Below, one piece after another: positions 26,443 through 35,576 of a stretch of DNA of 39,971 nt; position 1 is the first letter of the stretch; each line of letters opens with the position of its first letter. The stretch is from Pirellulales bacterium (GTDB taxonomy: Bacteria; Planctomycetota; Planctomycetia; Pirellulales; JAICIG01): contig JAICIG010000008.1 of the NCBI GenBank assembly GCA_025924495.1, forward strand, positions 1-39,971. Reading direction: 5' to 3'. The position numbers were made by a program, and so were the translations under genes. The notes under the pieces were generated by a model, which saw nothing but the letters and a program-made list of their open reading frames with translations, was not told the DNA's origin and made no database searches.

Positions 26443-26757
26443 ATGTCCTACGCTTCGGAGCCGACGCTCCCTAAAGATATCCAGCAATCGGCGACCATCA
26501 TTGCGATGGTGGTTCGCAAGGCGATGGCCGAATTCAACAGCGAGCATCTTTCCCAGGAACAGTTGCGGAAGCTGAACCCGATCATTGCGGACGCGATCGC
26601 AACGGCGCTGCATGCCTTCCAGCACTTCGAGAGCTCCGAGAAGGCGCAGCAGTTCGTGGCCTTTCACTTTCAGAACGTTCCCGCCGATACGCCGCAACCA
26701 TCATTGCTCGACTACTACGTGCAGTTCTGGAACGACGATGGGGAGCTGGCGACCTGA
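26443..26757 (+). CDS. Hypothetical 104-residue protein
   Basis: No family is recognised. The protein is mostly helical and soluble. The central part VVRKAMAEFNSEHLSQEQL (residues 24-42) and PIIADAIATALHAFQHF (46-62) read as two amphipathic helices. The tail is acidic (WNDDGELAT). There is no signal peptide or membrane segment. The ribosome site is weak. The last 43 bases overlap the end of the desaturase gene on the other strand, so transcripts would converge. The protein-like composition supports a real gene, but a chance frame cannot be excluded. Confidence 0.55.
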   Translation: MSYASEPTLPKDIQQSATIIAMVVRKAMAEFNSEHLSQEQLRKLNPIIADAIATALHAFQHFESSEKAQQFVAFHFQNVPADTPQPSLLDYYVQFWNDDGELAT

Positions 26758-27638
26758 TCGATGCTTTCGTGTCCAACGCCGCACGGCGGGGTGGCACGAT
26801 CGATGCCGCGTGGGCTTTGCGTCCAATTAAACCAGTGGGCGCCGACGACAATCCGCCGTTGATCGTCCGGCAGCATCTCGTCGCGGACTTCGGCGATTTT
26901 CGTCCAATGCACGGTCGGCCGGAAGTGGTGCTCCTGGTGATAGCCGTTATTGAACCAGATCAGATTGTAAAGGCGACCGTAGCAGCTCACCGAGTCGGTC
27001 AGGCGATTGCCGGGGGTCGCGTGGTGATGTTCGAGCCAGTTCTCCGCCAGCGCGAAAACCTGGCCGCCGTACCAGATGGGCAACAAGAAACAGAAAAAGC
27101 ACTTCGTTTCCCACAATAGGATGACGAGTGCGAAGGCGGCCAATGCTCCGCCTTCGAGCCATACGAGCCAGGCGCGCTGCTTGGCTTTCGCCTCGCGATA
27201 TGCGGCGCGCAACTCCGTACGGAGGGGGCCAAGCAGAGCGTACGTGGCGACGTTTTCCTCGCAACCGCGCCGAGCGGCGAAGCGATAAGTGGAAGAGCGG
27301 TCGCACGTAGCCGAATCGCCGGCGCCCTGCTTGTCGTTGTTGTGCCGGTGATGATTCAGATGATGGTATTTGTATAACGTCTGCGGCATGCCCAGCGACA
27401 GGCTGTTGATGACCGAGAATGCGTGATTCAACAGCGGCCAGCGGAAAAACGGATTGTGCAGGAAATTGTGCCCCACGCACTGGTAGTTGGTGCCGATGAG
27501 CGCAACGCCGATCGCGCCGAGCAGCAGTTGGCTCTTCCAGCCGAGCTGGCCGAAGCAATAGCAGTCGCTGACTACCAGCGCCGGCACCAATAGGCCGAGC
27601 GCCGCCAGGATCAGATCTTTGCGGCTGTGGGCGAACAT
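26715..27638 (-). CDS. Membrane fatty acid desaturase
   Basis: With the ATG at 27638 the product has 307 residues. It has the three histidine boxes of membrane desaturases and hydroxylases that hold the di-iron centre: HNFLH (57-61), HHLNHH (92-97) and HQEHH (234-238). An extra HHH lies at 204-206. Hydrophobic segments stand at about 10-27, 37-55, 160-178 and 180-196. The family uses O2 to add a double bond or hydroxyl group to lipid acyl chains in the membrane. The exact substrate and position are unknown. The frame extends 30 codons upstream to a TTG at 27728, but the ATG just before the first membrane helix is more plausible. No redox partner gene adjoins. Confidence 0.82.
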   Translation of the reverse strand: MFAHSRKDLILAALGLLVPALVVSDCYCFGQLGWKSQLLLGAIGVALIGTNYQCVGHNFLHNPFFRWPLLNHAFSVINSLSLGMPQTLYKYHHLNHHRHNNDKQGAGDSATCDRSSTYRFAARRGCEENVATYALLGPLRTELRAAYREAKAKQRAWLVWLEGGALAAFALVILLWETKCFFCFLLPIWYGGQVFALAENWLEHHHATPGNRLTDSVSCYGRLYNLIWFNNGYHQEHHFRPTVHWTKIAEVRDEMLPDDQRRIVVGAHWFNWTQSPRGIDRATPPCGVGHESIDQVASSPSSFQNCT

Positions 27639-27893
27639 GGCGGAAGTCGAGAATAGAGAAGACGAATAGCGAAATAATGTCGCGATTTTAGCGCCGCGTA
27701 CGCTACTCGCTTCGCCCGAATCTTGCAATGCGAGTCGTGGAACGGCGGAGAGCTAGGACGCACGAGCGGTTTTCGCCGGATCTACGGAAGCGAGCTCGCT
27801 AGGAGAGCGGGTGGCATCAGCCCTCAATGGCCGAATGCAAGCCCCGCGGTCAATACCTGCGCGGCATTTCGCCCAAAAGGGTCTTAGCGTTGA

Positions 27894-28382
27894 TTAGCGA
27901 CAGCAGGAGCATCCCGCGGCGCCGTTGCGCGACATGATGAACACGCCGCGGTCCTTCGAACTGAAGTAATTGGCGTGGAAATGATCGGCCGTCGCATAGC
28001 CTTCGTAGCGATAGACGCCGCCCGCCAACTTGCCCAGGTTCTTCTGGCCGGAAAGCAGATAGCGGTCGCCGTCCGGGGTGGCCGTGAGCATCATCTCGTA
28101 CTCGAATGGCAAGAATTTGAAGAAGCTGCCGTGGAAGCGGGCGCAGAAGTGCGTTTCATCGACCTGTGTGATGATGGCCTGCAGATTGCCATGATGCCCG
28201 GTGCAATGGCTCTCCCAGCAGCCCTCCCAGCAACCGGCCAGACTGTCGCCGCAGGGATTGCAGCAGCAGGGAGAATTGAAATCACGGCGGAAGCCCGATA
28301 CGGCCGAGCAACCGCTGAGCCACAGCAAGGCTAAAGCGACAGCAGCCTGCGTCCATCGTGAGGAACGGATCTTCTCATTCAT
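27894..28382 (-). CDS. Cys-rich lipoprotein of a planctomycete family
   Basis: With the ATG at 28382 the protein has 162 residues. A lipoprotein signal ends in the lipobox LSGC (Cys25), so the mature form is lipid-anchored. After it comes CCCNPCGDSLAGCWEGCWES, then CTGHHGNLQAIITQVDETHFCARFHGSFFKFLPFEYE. The end is an unusual CSCCR. The block after GCWEG, with its GHHG and FKxLPFEY pattern, is one I associate with planctomycete proteins of unknown function. The pattern of paired Cys might bind metal or form disulfides; this is inference. An upstream TTG at 28529 is open but would bury the signal. It is divergent from the histidine kinase gene. Confidence 0.65.
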   Translation of the reverse strand: MNEKIRSSRWTQAAVALALLWLSGCSAVSGFRRDFNSPCCCNPCGDSLAGCWEGCWESHCTGHHGNLQAIITQVDETHFCARFHGSFFKFLPFEYEMMLTATPDGDRYLLSGQKNLGKLAGGVYRYEGYATADHFHANYFSSKDRGVFIMSRNGAAGCSCCR

Positions 28383-28679
28383 GGCAGTGCAAGCCAAGCG
28401 GCTCGGCGGGCTACGCGGGGAATTCGAATCGCTGCGGACGAAGGAAGGTGCGCTCGGTATCGGGCGCCCTTCGCAGAAGCGCCCGCGCGGCAGGCCTTCG
28501 GCACGTTGGATCGGCGCAAAACTCGCCATTCTTGAAGGAATTGCCGCCAGGCGTCAGGTCTTTGGCAAGCTGGATAAGGATTATGGTTTATGCCATGATG
28601 GAATCATGCAGTCATCTCGAAGAGGCTCGGGCGGCAGGCCTTGCTCTGCCTTGCCGTGCAGCCGACAGGAACAAATGTG

Positions 28680-31600
28680 ATGAGCGATACGCTAAACCTC
28701 ATTTGCCAGCTCTTCGACCAGTCGAGCGACCTGGTCTGTCTGGCGACTCTGAAGGCCAAACCATTTTTCGTCAACGCGGCGGCTCGGCGTCGTTTGGGCA
28801 TGTCGGCCGAGGCCGACGCCTCGAAATGCCGGTTGGCCGATTTCTATCCAGAAGCTACCCGCACGCTGCTGTTCAAGACCGTGTTTCCAGCGGTCCGCGA
28901 CGGCGGCCGGTGGGAAGGCGAGGCGACTCTGCAGCGTTTCGCCTCTGCGGAAACCTTTGGTGTGCGAATTTCGGCGTTTCTCATCCGCCATCCACGCAAA
29001 AAAAAATCAATCTGTCTGGCACTGGTCCACCGCGAACAAGGAGACCGGCAGCGCGCCGAAGAGAGCGAATCGCTCAAGAACGCGGTGCTTGAGTCGTCGC
29101 TCGACCCAATCATTGCAGTGAACCACCAAGGCGAAATCACCGAATTCAATCCAGCGGCGGAAAAGACTTTCGGCTATTCGCGCGGCGAAGTGCTAGGACG
29201 CAAGGCCGACACTATCTTGTTTCCTCCGCCCAACTCGGGCGGAGAATCGGACCGGGTCGAGCGCAACGTGACTGCGGGCGAAGGCTCAATGCTCGGCCGC
29301 AGGACCGAAGTCACCGCGATGCGGGCCAACGGCGAACGATTTCCGGCTGAGATGGGCATGACCATCAATCGCACAGGCGGACTGCCCGTCTTTCTGTTCT
29401 TCGTGCGAGACATCGGCGAACAAAAAGGCGCCGAGAGGGCGCTGCGCGACTCGGAAGCGCTTTACCATTCGTTGGTCGAGAGCTTGCCCATGAACGTGTT
29501 CCGCAAAGACATGCAGGGGCGCTTTACGTTTGCGAACCGTCTGTTTTGCGACACGCTAAACCTGCCGTCGCCTGAGGTGATCGGCAAGACCGATTTCGAT
29601 TTTTTCAAATTCGACCTGGCTGAGAAGTATCGCGAAGACGACAAGCAGGTGCTCTCGTCGGGCCAGGTGCTGGAAACCGTCGAAGAGTACCAGAAACCCG
29701 ACGGCAGTAAACTTTATGTGCAGGTCTTAAAGACGCCGGTCCGAGACGGGAAAGGCCGACTGGTCGGCACGCAGGGAATTTTTTGGGACGTCACGGCGCG
29801 GCGCCGCGCCGAAGATGCTTTGCGCGAGAGCGAGCAGCGGTTGCAATCGATTCTCGATAACGCCACCGCGGTGATCTACGTCAAAGCGCTCGACGGCCGC
29901 TATGTGCTGGTCAATCACTCGTTTGAAATGCTGCTGGGCAAGAATCGCCACGAGATAGTCGGCAAGACCGATTTCGAGATATTTCCCCAGGCTCTGGCCG
30001 AAGCGTTCAGCGAGAACGATCAGAAAGTGTTGGCCGCGGGAGCGCCGCTGCAGTTCGAGGAGGTCGCGCTGCAAGCGGACGGCCCGCACATTTACCTGTC
30101 GACCAAGTTTCTCTTGTACGATGCCTCGGGCGTGCCGCATTCGCTGTGCGGCATTTCCACCGACATCACCGAACGAAAACGCGCAGAACGCTTGCAGGCC
30201 CGCCAGGCTCTGGAAGCGAAGCTGGTCCATCGGGCTACCACCATGGCCGCCGAGACGGAAAGCTTCGAAGAAGCATTGCAGTCATGCATCGACATTGTCT
30301 GCGAAATGACTGGCTGGCCGGTGGGGCACGTCTACTTGCCCGCCGAAGACGGTTCCGAGTATCTGGAGCCGACGAACATCTGGCATCTGGACTCCGCCGG
30401 GGACTATGCCGAGTTTCGCGAGGCGACGGAACAGACTCGCTTTGAGCTCAATGTCGGCTTGCCCGGACGAATCTGGGCCATCGGCGAGCCGCTCTGGATC
30501 GCGAACGTGCAGAGCGACGGCAAGTTTCCGCGAGGAAGGCCGGGCGCGCCGCGCGGCAAGGTGATCCACGATCTGGGAGTCAAAGGCGCTTTCGGGTTTC
30601 CGATCAAGGTCGCCGATAAAACGGCTGCAATTCTGGAGTTCTTCACGAACGAAGAGATCGCACTCGACGAACACTTGTTGATGATGGTCCGCAGCGTGGG
30701 CGAGCAGGTCGGCCGCGTCATCGAGCGCAAGCGCGCCGAGGCCGAACTGCTTAGCGCTAAGGACGCGGCCGAGGCCGCCAACCGCGCTAAGAGCATTTTC
30801 CTGGCGAATATGAGCCACGAAATTCGCACGCCGATGAACGGCATCATCGGCATGACCGAGCTGGTCCTCGACACGCCGCTAACCAGCCAGCAGCGCGAGT
30901 ATCTGGGCATGGTCAAGGAATCGGCCGATTCGCTGTTGGCGGTGATCAACGATATTCTCGACTTCTCGAAAGTCGAGGCGGGCAAGCTCGACCTGGAACG
31001 CGTGCCCTTCGCACTGCGCGACAGTCTTGGCGACGCCTTGAAGTCGATGGCCTTCCGCGCACATCACAAACAGCTCGAACTGGCCTGTCGCGTGAATCCG
31101 GACGTGCCCGACGCGGTGGTGGGCGATCCGGGCAGACTGCGCCAGGTGGTCGTGAATCTGGTGGGCAACGCGGTCAAGTTCACGCAAGTTGGGGAAGTAG
31201 TTATGCAGGTCGAACTCGATTCGCGCTCCGATCGCGAAGTGAAATTGCACTTCTGCATCTCTGACACCGGCATTGGCATTCCTGGCGATAAACAGCAGTT
31301 GATCTTCGGCGCCTTCGAGCAGGTCGATAGCTCCACCACGCGCCGCTTTGGCGGCACCGGGTTGGGGCTGAGCATCTCGAGCAAGCTCGTCGAATTGATG
31401 GGCGGTCGCATCTGGGTCGAAAGCGAAGCAGGCAAAGGGAGCCACTTTCATTTCACCGCTCGACTGGGCTTGGCTTCTGAACTCCCCGTCAAACCGTCGC
31501 AGCCCAAAGTTTTGTCGATCCCCGGGTTGCACGTGCTGGTGGTCGACGATAACGCGACGAATCGCCGCATTCTGATGGAGATGCTGACCAATTGGCAAAT

Positions 31601-32732
31601 GCACCCTGAGGAAGCCGACGGAGCCGCCGTCGCGTTGGAGAAAATGCAAGCGGCGGCGATGGCCGGCCGACCCTTTCCGCTGGTCCTGCTTGACTCGCAC
31701 ATGCCTGATGCCGACGGCTTCGATCTGGCGACCCAGATACACGACCGGGCGCAATTGGCGGGCGCCACCATCATGATGTTGACGTCGGGAGACCGGCCGG
31801 GCGACGCCGCGCGGAGCCAGCAACTCGGAATCAGCTCTTATCTGATGAAGCCGATCAAACAATCGGAACTGTTCGACGCAATCGTCGCTGCGCTCGGCGC
31901 GCCAGTAATGGCGGGCGTCGAATTGGACGATACGACGCCAATGGCGCCGGCTCGCAAGCAGCTTCGCATCTTGTTGGCCGAAGACAGTCTGGTCAATCAG
32001 AAGTTGGCCGTCTGCCTGCTGGAAAAGTGGGGGCACGCGGTAACGGTCGCCAACAACGGCCATCAGGCCGTGGCGGCGGTCGAGAAATCGCCGTTCGATC
32101 TGGTGTTGATGGACGTGCAGATGCCTGAATTGGACGGCTTGGAGGCCACGCAAGCCATTCGCCGCAATGAAGCGGGCAAAGCGCGGCGGTTGCCCATCGT
32201 AGCCATGACGGCGCATGCCATGGTGGGCGATCGCGAACGATGCCTGGAGGCCGGCATGGACGGCTATCTGTCGAAGCCCATTCGCGCCCGAGAACTGTTA
32301 TCGGTCATTGAACAAGTGCTAACAGGCGCGGCCGCCGGCAAGTCGGGTCTGTCCGGCGCCGCATCCCAAGCTGGCGCCGTCGATTGGGCCGCCGCGCTCG
32401 ACCGATTGCAGGGGGATCGGGGCTTACTTGAAGAGATTGTGGGCGTATTTCGCGAGGAATGCCCGCGACTATTGGCGCAGGCGAAGAAAGCTATAGAGAC
32501 GAGTGACGCCCCACAATTGCGGCTGGCGGCACACACGCTTAAGGGGGCGCTGGTCAACTTCGCCGCCCACGACGCCGTCGAAGCCGCCAAGCGGCTGGAG
32601 ACGATCGGCAAGCAATCATTGCTCGATCAAGCTGCGCCGGCCCTGGCGGAATTGGAAAAAGAGCTAGCTCGACTCGCACCGGCTCTGGAGGAGATGCGAG
32701 CCGGCGTAAGAGCAAGCAACGGCGGACAGTAG
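28680..32732 (+). CDS. Soluble hybrid sensor histidine kinase with phosphorelay (PAS4-GAF-HisKA-HATPase-REC2-HPt)
   Basis: This is a 1350-residue protein. There are four PAS domains (about residues 6-115, 132-248, 259-375, 386-500) and a GAF domain (515-682). HisKA follows with phospho-His713 ([11 protein letters not shown]), then HATPase (N830, DTGIGI 862-867, GGTGLGL 891-897). Receiver 1 has D956/D957, phospho-acceptor D1005 and K1057. Receiver 2 has E1101/D1102, D1145 and K1199. The HPt domain has H1285 (AAHTLKGA). All phosphorelay residues are present. There are no membrane helices, so it senses cytoplasmic signals. The output regulator is not in the cluster. AGGA nine bases before the ATG supports 28680; a GTG just before it is possible. 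An HD-GYP gene lies nearby on the other strand. Confidence 0.93.
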   Translation: MSDTLNLICQLFDQSSDLVCLATLKAKPFFVNAAARRRLGMSAEADASKCRLADFYPEATRTLLFKTVFPAVRDGGRWEGEATLQRFASAETFGVRISAFLIRHPRKKKSICLALVHREQGDRQRAEESESLKNAVLESSLDPIIAVNHQGEITEFNPAAEKTFGYSRGEVLGRKADTILFPPPNSGGESDRVERNVTAGEGSMLGRRTEVTAMRANGERFPAEMGMTINRTGGLPVFLFFVRDIGEQKGAERALRDSEALYHSLVESLPMNVFRKDMQGRFTFANRLFCDTLNLPSPEVIGKTDFDFFKFDLAEKYREDDKQVLSSGQVLETVEEYQKPDGSKLYVQVLKTPVRDGKGRLVGTQGIFWDVTARRRAEDALRESEQRLQSILDNATAVIYVKALDGRYVLVNHSFEMLLGKNRHEIVGKTDFEIFPQALAEAFSENDQKVLAAGAPLQFEEVALQADGPHIYLSTKFLLYDASGVPHSLCGISTDITERKRAERLQARQALEAKLVHRATTMAAETESFEEALQSCIDIVCEMTGWPVGHVYLPAEDGSEYLEPTNIWHLDSAGDYAEFREATEQTRFELNVGLPGRIWAIGEPLWIANVQSDGKFPRGRPGAPRGKVIHDLGVKGAFGFPIKVADKTAAILEFFTNEEIALDEHLLMMVRSVGEQVGRVIERKRAEAELLSAKDAAEAANRAKSIFLANMSHEIRTPMNGIIGMTELVLDTPLTSQQREYLGMVKESADSLLAVINDILDFSKVEAGKLDLERVPFALRDSLGDALKSMAFRAHHKQLELACRVNPDVPDAVVGDPGRLRQVVVNLVGNAVKFTQVGEVVMQVELDSRSDREVKLHFCISDTGIGIPGDKQQLIFGAFEQVDSSTTRRFGGTGLGLSISSKLVELMGGRIWVESEAGKGSHFHFTARLGLASELPVKPSQPKVLSIPGLHVLVVDDNATNRRILMEMLTNWQMHPEEADGAAVALEKMQAAAMAGRPFPLVLLDSHMPDADGFDLATQIHDRAQLAGATIMMLTSGDRPGDAARSQQLGISSYLMKPIKQSELFDAIVAALGAPVMAGVELDDTTPMAPARKQLRILLAEDSLVNQKLAVCLLEKWGHAVTVANNGHQAVAAVEKSPFDLVLMDVQMPELDGLEATQAIRRNEAGKARRLPIVAMTAHAMVGDRERCLEAGMDGYLSKPIRARELLSVIEQVLTGAAAGKSGLSGAASQAGAVDWAAALDRLQGDRGLLEEIVGVFREECPRLLAQAKKAIETSDAPQLRLAAHTLKGALVNFAAHDAVEAAKRLETIGKQSLLDQAAPALAELEKELARLAPALEEMRAGVRASNGGQ

Positions 32733-32776
32733 GCCAGGAACAAAGCCAGAAGAAGCAGGCCGGCCGCGTCTTTCCG

Positions 32777-32809
32777 ACGATCCCCGCTCGCCGCTTTAGC
32801 CGGGATCGT
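32777..32809. terminator. Hairpin between convergent kinase and ftr genes
   Basis: ACGATCCC (32777-32784) and GGGATCGT (32802-32809) form a perfect eight-base stem around a 17-base loop. It sits between two convergent stops. No T-tract follows on either strand, so it is only a candidate terminator. Confidence 0.35.
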
Positions 32810-32827
32810 GCTATTCCAATGCTGACT

Positions 32828-33736
32828 TCATTGTTTCACGAGTTCGTGAAGATGAAAGTGGAACTTGCCGAGTTTGCCGCCGTAATTGCCCGCGCCAATG
32901 GCGACAATGCCGGCTCCTGTGGCGGCCCGTAAGGCGGCGCTCATGGCGCAGGCCACGGCTGTTTCGTCGACTCCGTCGATCACAATCTCGTAGGCGCAAT
33001 TAGCCGCGGGCCGCAATTGCGTGGCAACTCGACCACGGAGGGTCGGGCAGTAAGCGTCGGCGGTCGAGGCGGGCAGCTTCTTGTATCGCGAGCCCACTTT
33101 GCTGCCGCTGCGAGCGATGCCGCCAGGAAATGGGGTGATGACGCCGGAGAGTGCGGCAACCGCTTCAACGGCCCGCCGCGCCGCGGCCAACCCCGCATCG
33201 AGCGTGTCGGCCTGCAGGATCAGATTGCCGCCGGCGACCCCCTTGCCGACGCCGAGCGAATCCTGCACCAGGAATTCCCCGTCCATGACGGGCACGCGCC
33301 AATACCGGCGGCCGTCGAGCACTTTGCTCTTCTGGAACCCATCACCGAAGTAGCGAATCTGCTTGCCGAGCGGAATTCGCTCCTCCCCTTCCGGAAGGCC
33401 ATCGTAAACGGCGGTCGTCGGACAAGTCATCAGGCATTGGCCAACGCGGTTTGGCACGGCCTTGGCCAGCGCTTCGGTCGAGAAGCCGAAGATCAGGATA
33501 GCAAGACCCGGACGACCATCGGGGGTATCTGCGGGCGCTAACGCGCTGTCGATCCCCACTTCGGCATCGCACGCAATCACCGAGCTGGCATATCCGGTGA
33601 ACTCTCGCGCGGCGGCGTCGAGCCAGTGGTCGTCGTGCGCGGTAACGATGATCCGCGCGTAGCGCATGCGAAAGGCTTCGGCAAACGTCTCCAGAATCTC
33701 AGTCTCGCCGATCTTCAACGCCGATTCCACAGGCAT
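32828..33736 (-). CDS. ftr: Formylmethanofuran:tetrahydromethanopterin formyltransferase
   Basis: The 302-residue protein matches Ftr along its whole length. It has ETEILETFAEAF (residues 11-22), TGYASSVIACDAEVGID, ADTPDGRPG, GQCLMTCPTTAVYDG, RYFGDGFQKSKVLDGR and GVAGGNLILQA. It continues with PFPGGIARSGSKVGSRYKKL, PASTADAYCPTL, YEIVIDGV and GAGNYGGKLG. The enzyme moves a formyl group between methanofuran (or the bacterial polyglutamyl analogue) and H4MPT. In bacteria it is the FhcD subunit of the formyltransferase/hydrolase complex in formaldehyde oxidation to formate. FhcA, B and C and other H4MPT genes are not in the window. It sits 54 bases behind an HD-GYP gene on the same strand. The ribosome site is weak, but the start agrees with the family. 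Confidence 0.93.
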   Translation of the reverse strand: MPVESALKIGETEILETFAEAFRMRYARIIVTAHDDHWLDAAAREFTGYASSVIACDAEVGIDSALAPADTPDGRPGLAILIFGFSTEALAKAVPNRVGQCLMTCPTTAVYDGLPEGEERIPLGKQIRYFGDGFQKSKVLDGRRYWRVPVMDGEFLVQDSLGVGKGVAGGNLILQADTLDAGLAAARRAVEAVAALSGVITPFPGGIARSGSKVGSRYKKLPASTADAYCPTLRGRVATQLRPAANCAYEIVIDGVDETAVACAMSAALRAATGAGIVAIGAGNYGGKLGKFHFHLHELVKQ

Positions 33737-33790
33737 GGCTCTTTCGCAGGCTGCAAAAGTCGCCAGTTTACCTGCGCCTGGCGGCGTATG

Positions 33791-35176
33791 CTAGACGGCG
33801 ATCTCGCGAGGCGCGTCAAGCGCTTCCAACTCGGCTTCGACATCGAAGTCGTCGGCCGAGCGCTCGGCGACGTCGCGAATTTCGTCCTCGCAGGCGAGGA
33901 AGGCCGCGACGATTTCGGGATCGAACTGGCTGCCCGTCCCCGACGTGATAATGGCCTTGGCTTCGAAGTGACTAAGCGCAGGCTTATAAACGCGCCGGGT
34001 CGTCAGAGCATCGTAAACGTCGGCGATCGCGACGATCCGAGCGGCCAAGGGGATTTCATCTTCTTTCAGTCCGCGCGGATAGCCGCCGCCATCCCACCGC
34101 TCGTGGTGTGCATAAGCGATGGTCTTGGCCATTTCCAGGAAGTCGTCTTCGCCTAAGCGGCGTGCGATGGCCGCCAGGCAGTCGCCGCCGATCTCGGCAT
34201 GGCGTTGCATAATCTGGCGTTCTTCCTTGGTGAGGGGGCCCGGCTTGAGCAGGATGGCGTCGGGAATTCCCACCTTGCCGATATCGTGCAATGACGACGC
34301 CAATCCAAGGTTCGACTTGTATGCCGTATTGATTTCGGCGTGCGTTTCGGCGAGTTTGTCGACCAGCAAAGTGACGTACGAACGAATCCGCTCCAGATGG
34401 GCCCCCGTCTCGTTGTCGCGAGATTCGGCTAGCTTTGCCAGCCCGAAGATCACCGCGTTGCGCGTCTTCATCAACGCCTGCGTTCGCTTGTCGACCAACT
34501 GTTTGAGCAAGCTGTTGACCGTCGCGACCTTGTTCTCGTATCGATGCGCAATGACCGTGGTGAGCAAGGCGAGAATTAAAACCATGCCCGTCGCGGTCAA
34601 GGCGCCGAAGCGATGAACCGGTTCAACGATTCTCGAGATCTCCGCATGGATGCCTTGCTCGCGCTGGTGAGCCAGGATCTTGGCGCCTAGTTGCGGCAGA
34701 TCATAGACGGCGACCAGATGCGTACCATCGGGCATTTCCAGCCAACCGCTGGCGCCGTGGCTGGCGTCGACGTCATTGAGCGCTTGATAGCCTTGGTCAT
34801 TGACGAGCGGCATCACGCCCATCCGCAACTCGCCAACTTTTTTATTCGAGCGCAAATCGGGATGGCAAAGCACGCCGCCCGTTTTGCTATCGACAATGCA
34901 CAAGAAGCCGTTATTCGGCAGGTGGATCGCCTCCACCGCCGTCTGCAGCCGCTGCCAATCCGGCGAACCTTGCTCGAGGCTGCCAAGTTTCATATTGTCG
35001 ATCAGCGTGGCCATCTGCTGGGCCAAAAGCTGGTTGTCCGCCAGCACTTGTTGACGAAGCGTTTGCATGAGGCTTCCGCGCAGCCAGCCGCTGAACCACG
35101 CGACGCCTGGCAACAAGCAAGCGGCCTGGCTGGCCACGAGCAGCAGTATCAGCAGCCAGCGTTTGCTAATCCTCAT
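33791..35176 (-). CDS. HD-GYP cyclic-di-GMP phosphodiesterase with extracytoplasmic sensor
   Basis: This is a 461-residue protein. A membrane helix (about 6-27) is followed by a Cache-like extracytoplasmic sensor (about 30-185, GFLCIVDSKTGGVLCHPDLR). A second helix is at about 190-210, then a short coiled linker. The HD-GYP domain (about 235-430) has H297-D298 (SSLHDIGKVGIPD), H326, HHERWDGGGYPRGL with H357/H358 and G365-Y366-P367, and IADVYDAL (D386). These are the metal-binding and signature residues of phosphodiesterases that hydrolyse c-di-GMP. A Glu/Asp-rich tail follows. It would read an external ligand and lower c-di-GMP. The ribosome site is moderate (AAGGCG). The ftr gene follows closely. 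Confidence 0.9.
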   Translation of the reverse strand: MRISKRWLLILLLVASQAACLLPGVAWFSGWLRGSLMQTLRQQVLADNQLLAQQMATLIDNMKLGSLEQGSPDWQRLQTAVEAIHLPNNGFLCIVDSKTGGVLCHPDLRSNKKVGELRMGVMPLVNDQGYQALNDVDASHGASGWLEMPDGTHLVAVYDLPQLGAKILAHQREQGIHAEISRIVEPVHRFGALTATGMVLILALLTTVIAHRYENKVATVNSLLKQLVDKRTQALMKTRNAVIFGLAKLAESRDNETGAHLERIRSYVTLLVDKLAETHAEINTAYKSNLGLASSLHDIGKVGIPDAILLKPGPLTKEERQIMQRHAEIGGDCLAAIARRLGEDDFLEMAKTIAYAHHERWDGGGYPRGLKEDEIPLAARIVAIADVYDALTTRRVYKPALSHFEAKAIITSGTGSQFDPEIVAAFLACEDEIRDVAERSADDFDVEAELEALDAPREIAV

Positions 35177-35576
35177 GGGAAGTACGCCTTTAATCCTGCA
35201 TGGGGGCTCACGAGCGTTTTATCACCGTCCGCTCGGGCGTCACCCAAGCGGTCCGCATGAGAAACTCTAGGTCACGCTGTCTGCGATGCGCGGATGTGCA
35301 CTGCCGTGCGGAAGGTTGCTTTATGCGGATTCGGCGGCATTTAGCGATCTTGGCCGGGCTGAACCATGCCTCGCCGTTGTAGGCAATCCGCTGTTTCACG
35401 GGAAAAACTGAGTCGCTTGCGGAACTCCGGTGCGAGAGCACCTGGGAAAAAAAAGAGATTTTGGCGATCGCAACCCCGAATGATGGGGCGATTCTACGGC
35501 GGAAAAGAGGGTTGCGCCGGAAACAGCCGTGGGAGGGAACGGCAATTGGGGAAGCATTTGGAAATCAATCGGACGA
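35177..35576. other. Intergenic gap upstream of the HD-GYP gene
   Basis: No coding sequence is convincing. A hairpin GGTGC-GAGA-GCACC, with a GNRA-type tetraloop when read on the plus strand, lies at 35429-35442, beside a run of eight A at 35447-35454 (T on the minus strand). The minus-strand T-run follows the envelope operon by about 120 bases but has no hairpin just before it. I compared this region with GEMM-type c-di-GMP riboswitches and found no match. Confidence 0.35.

Noticed and set aside
35177..35576. Possible c-di-GMP riboswitch upstream of the HD-GYP gene
   Set aside because: The conserved GEMM motifs and stems could not be found on the minus strand. Only a short GNRA-type hairpin and an A-tract are present.
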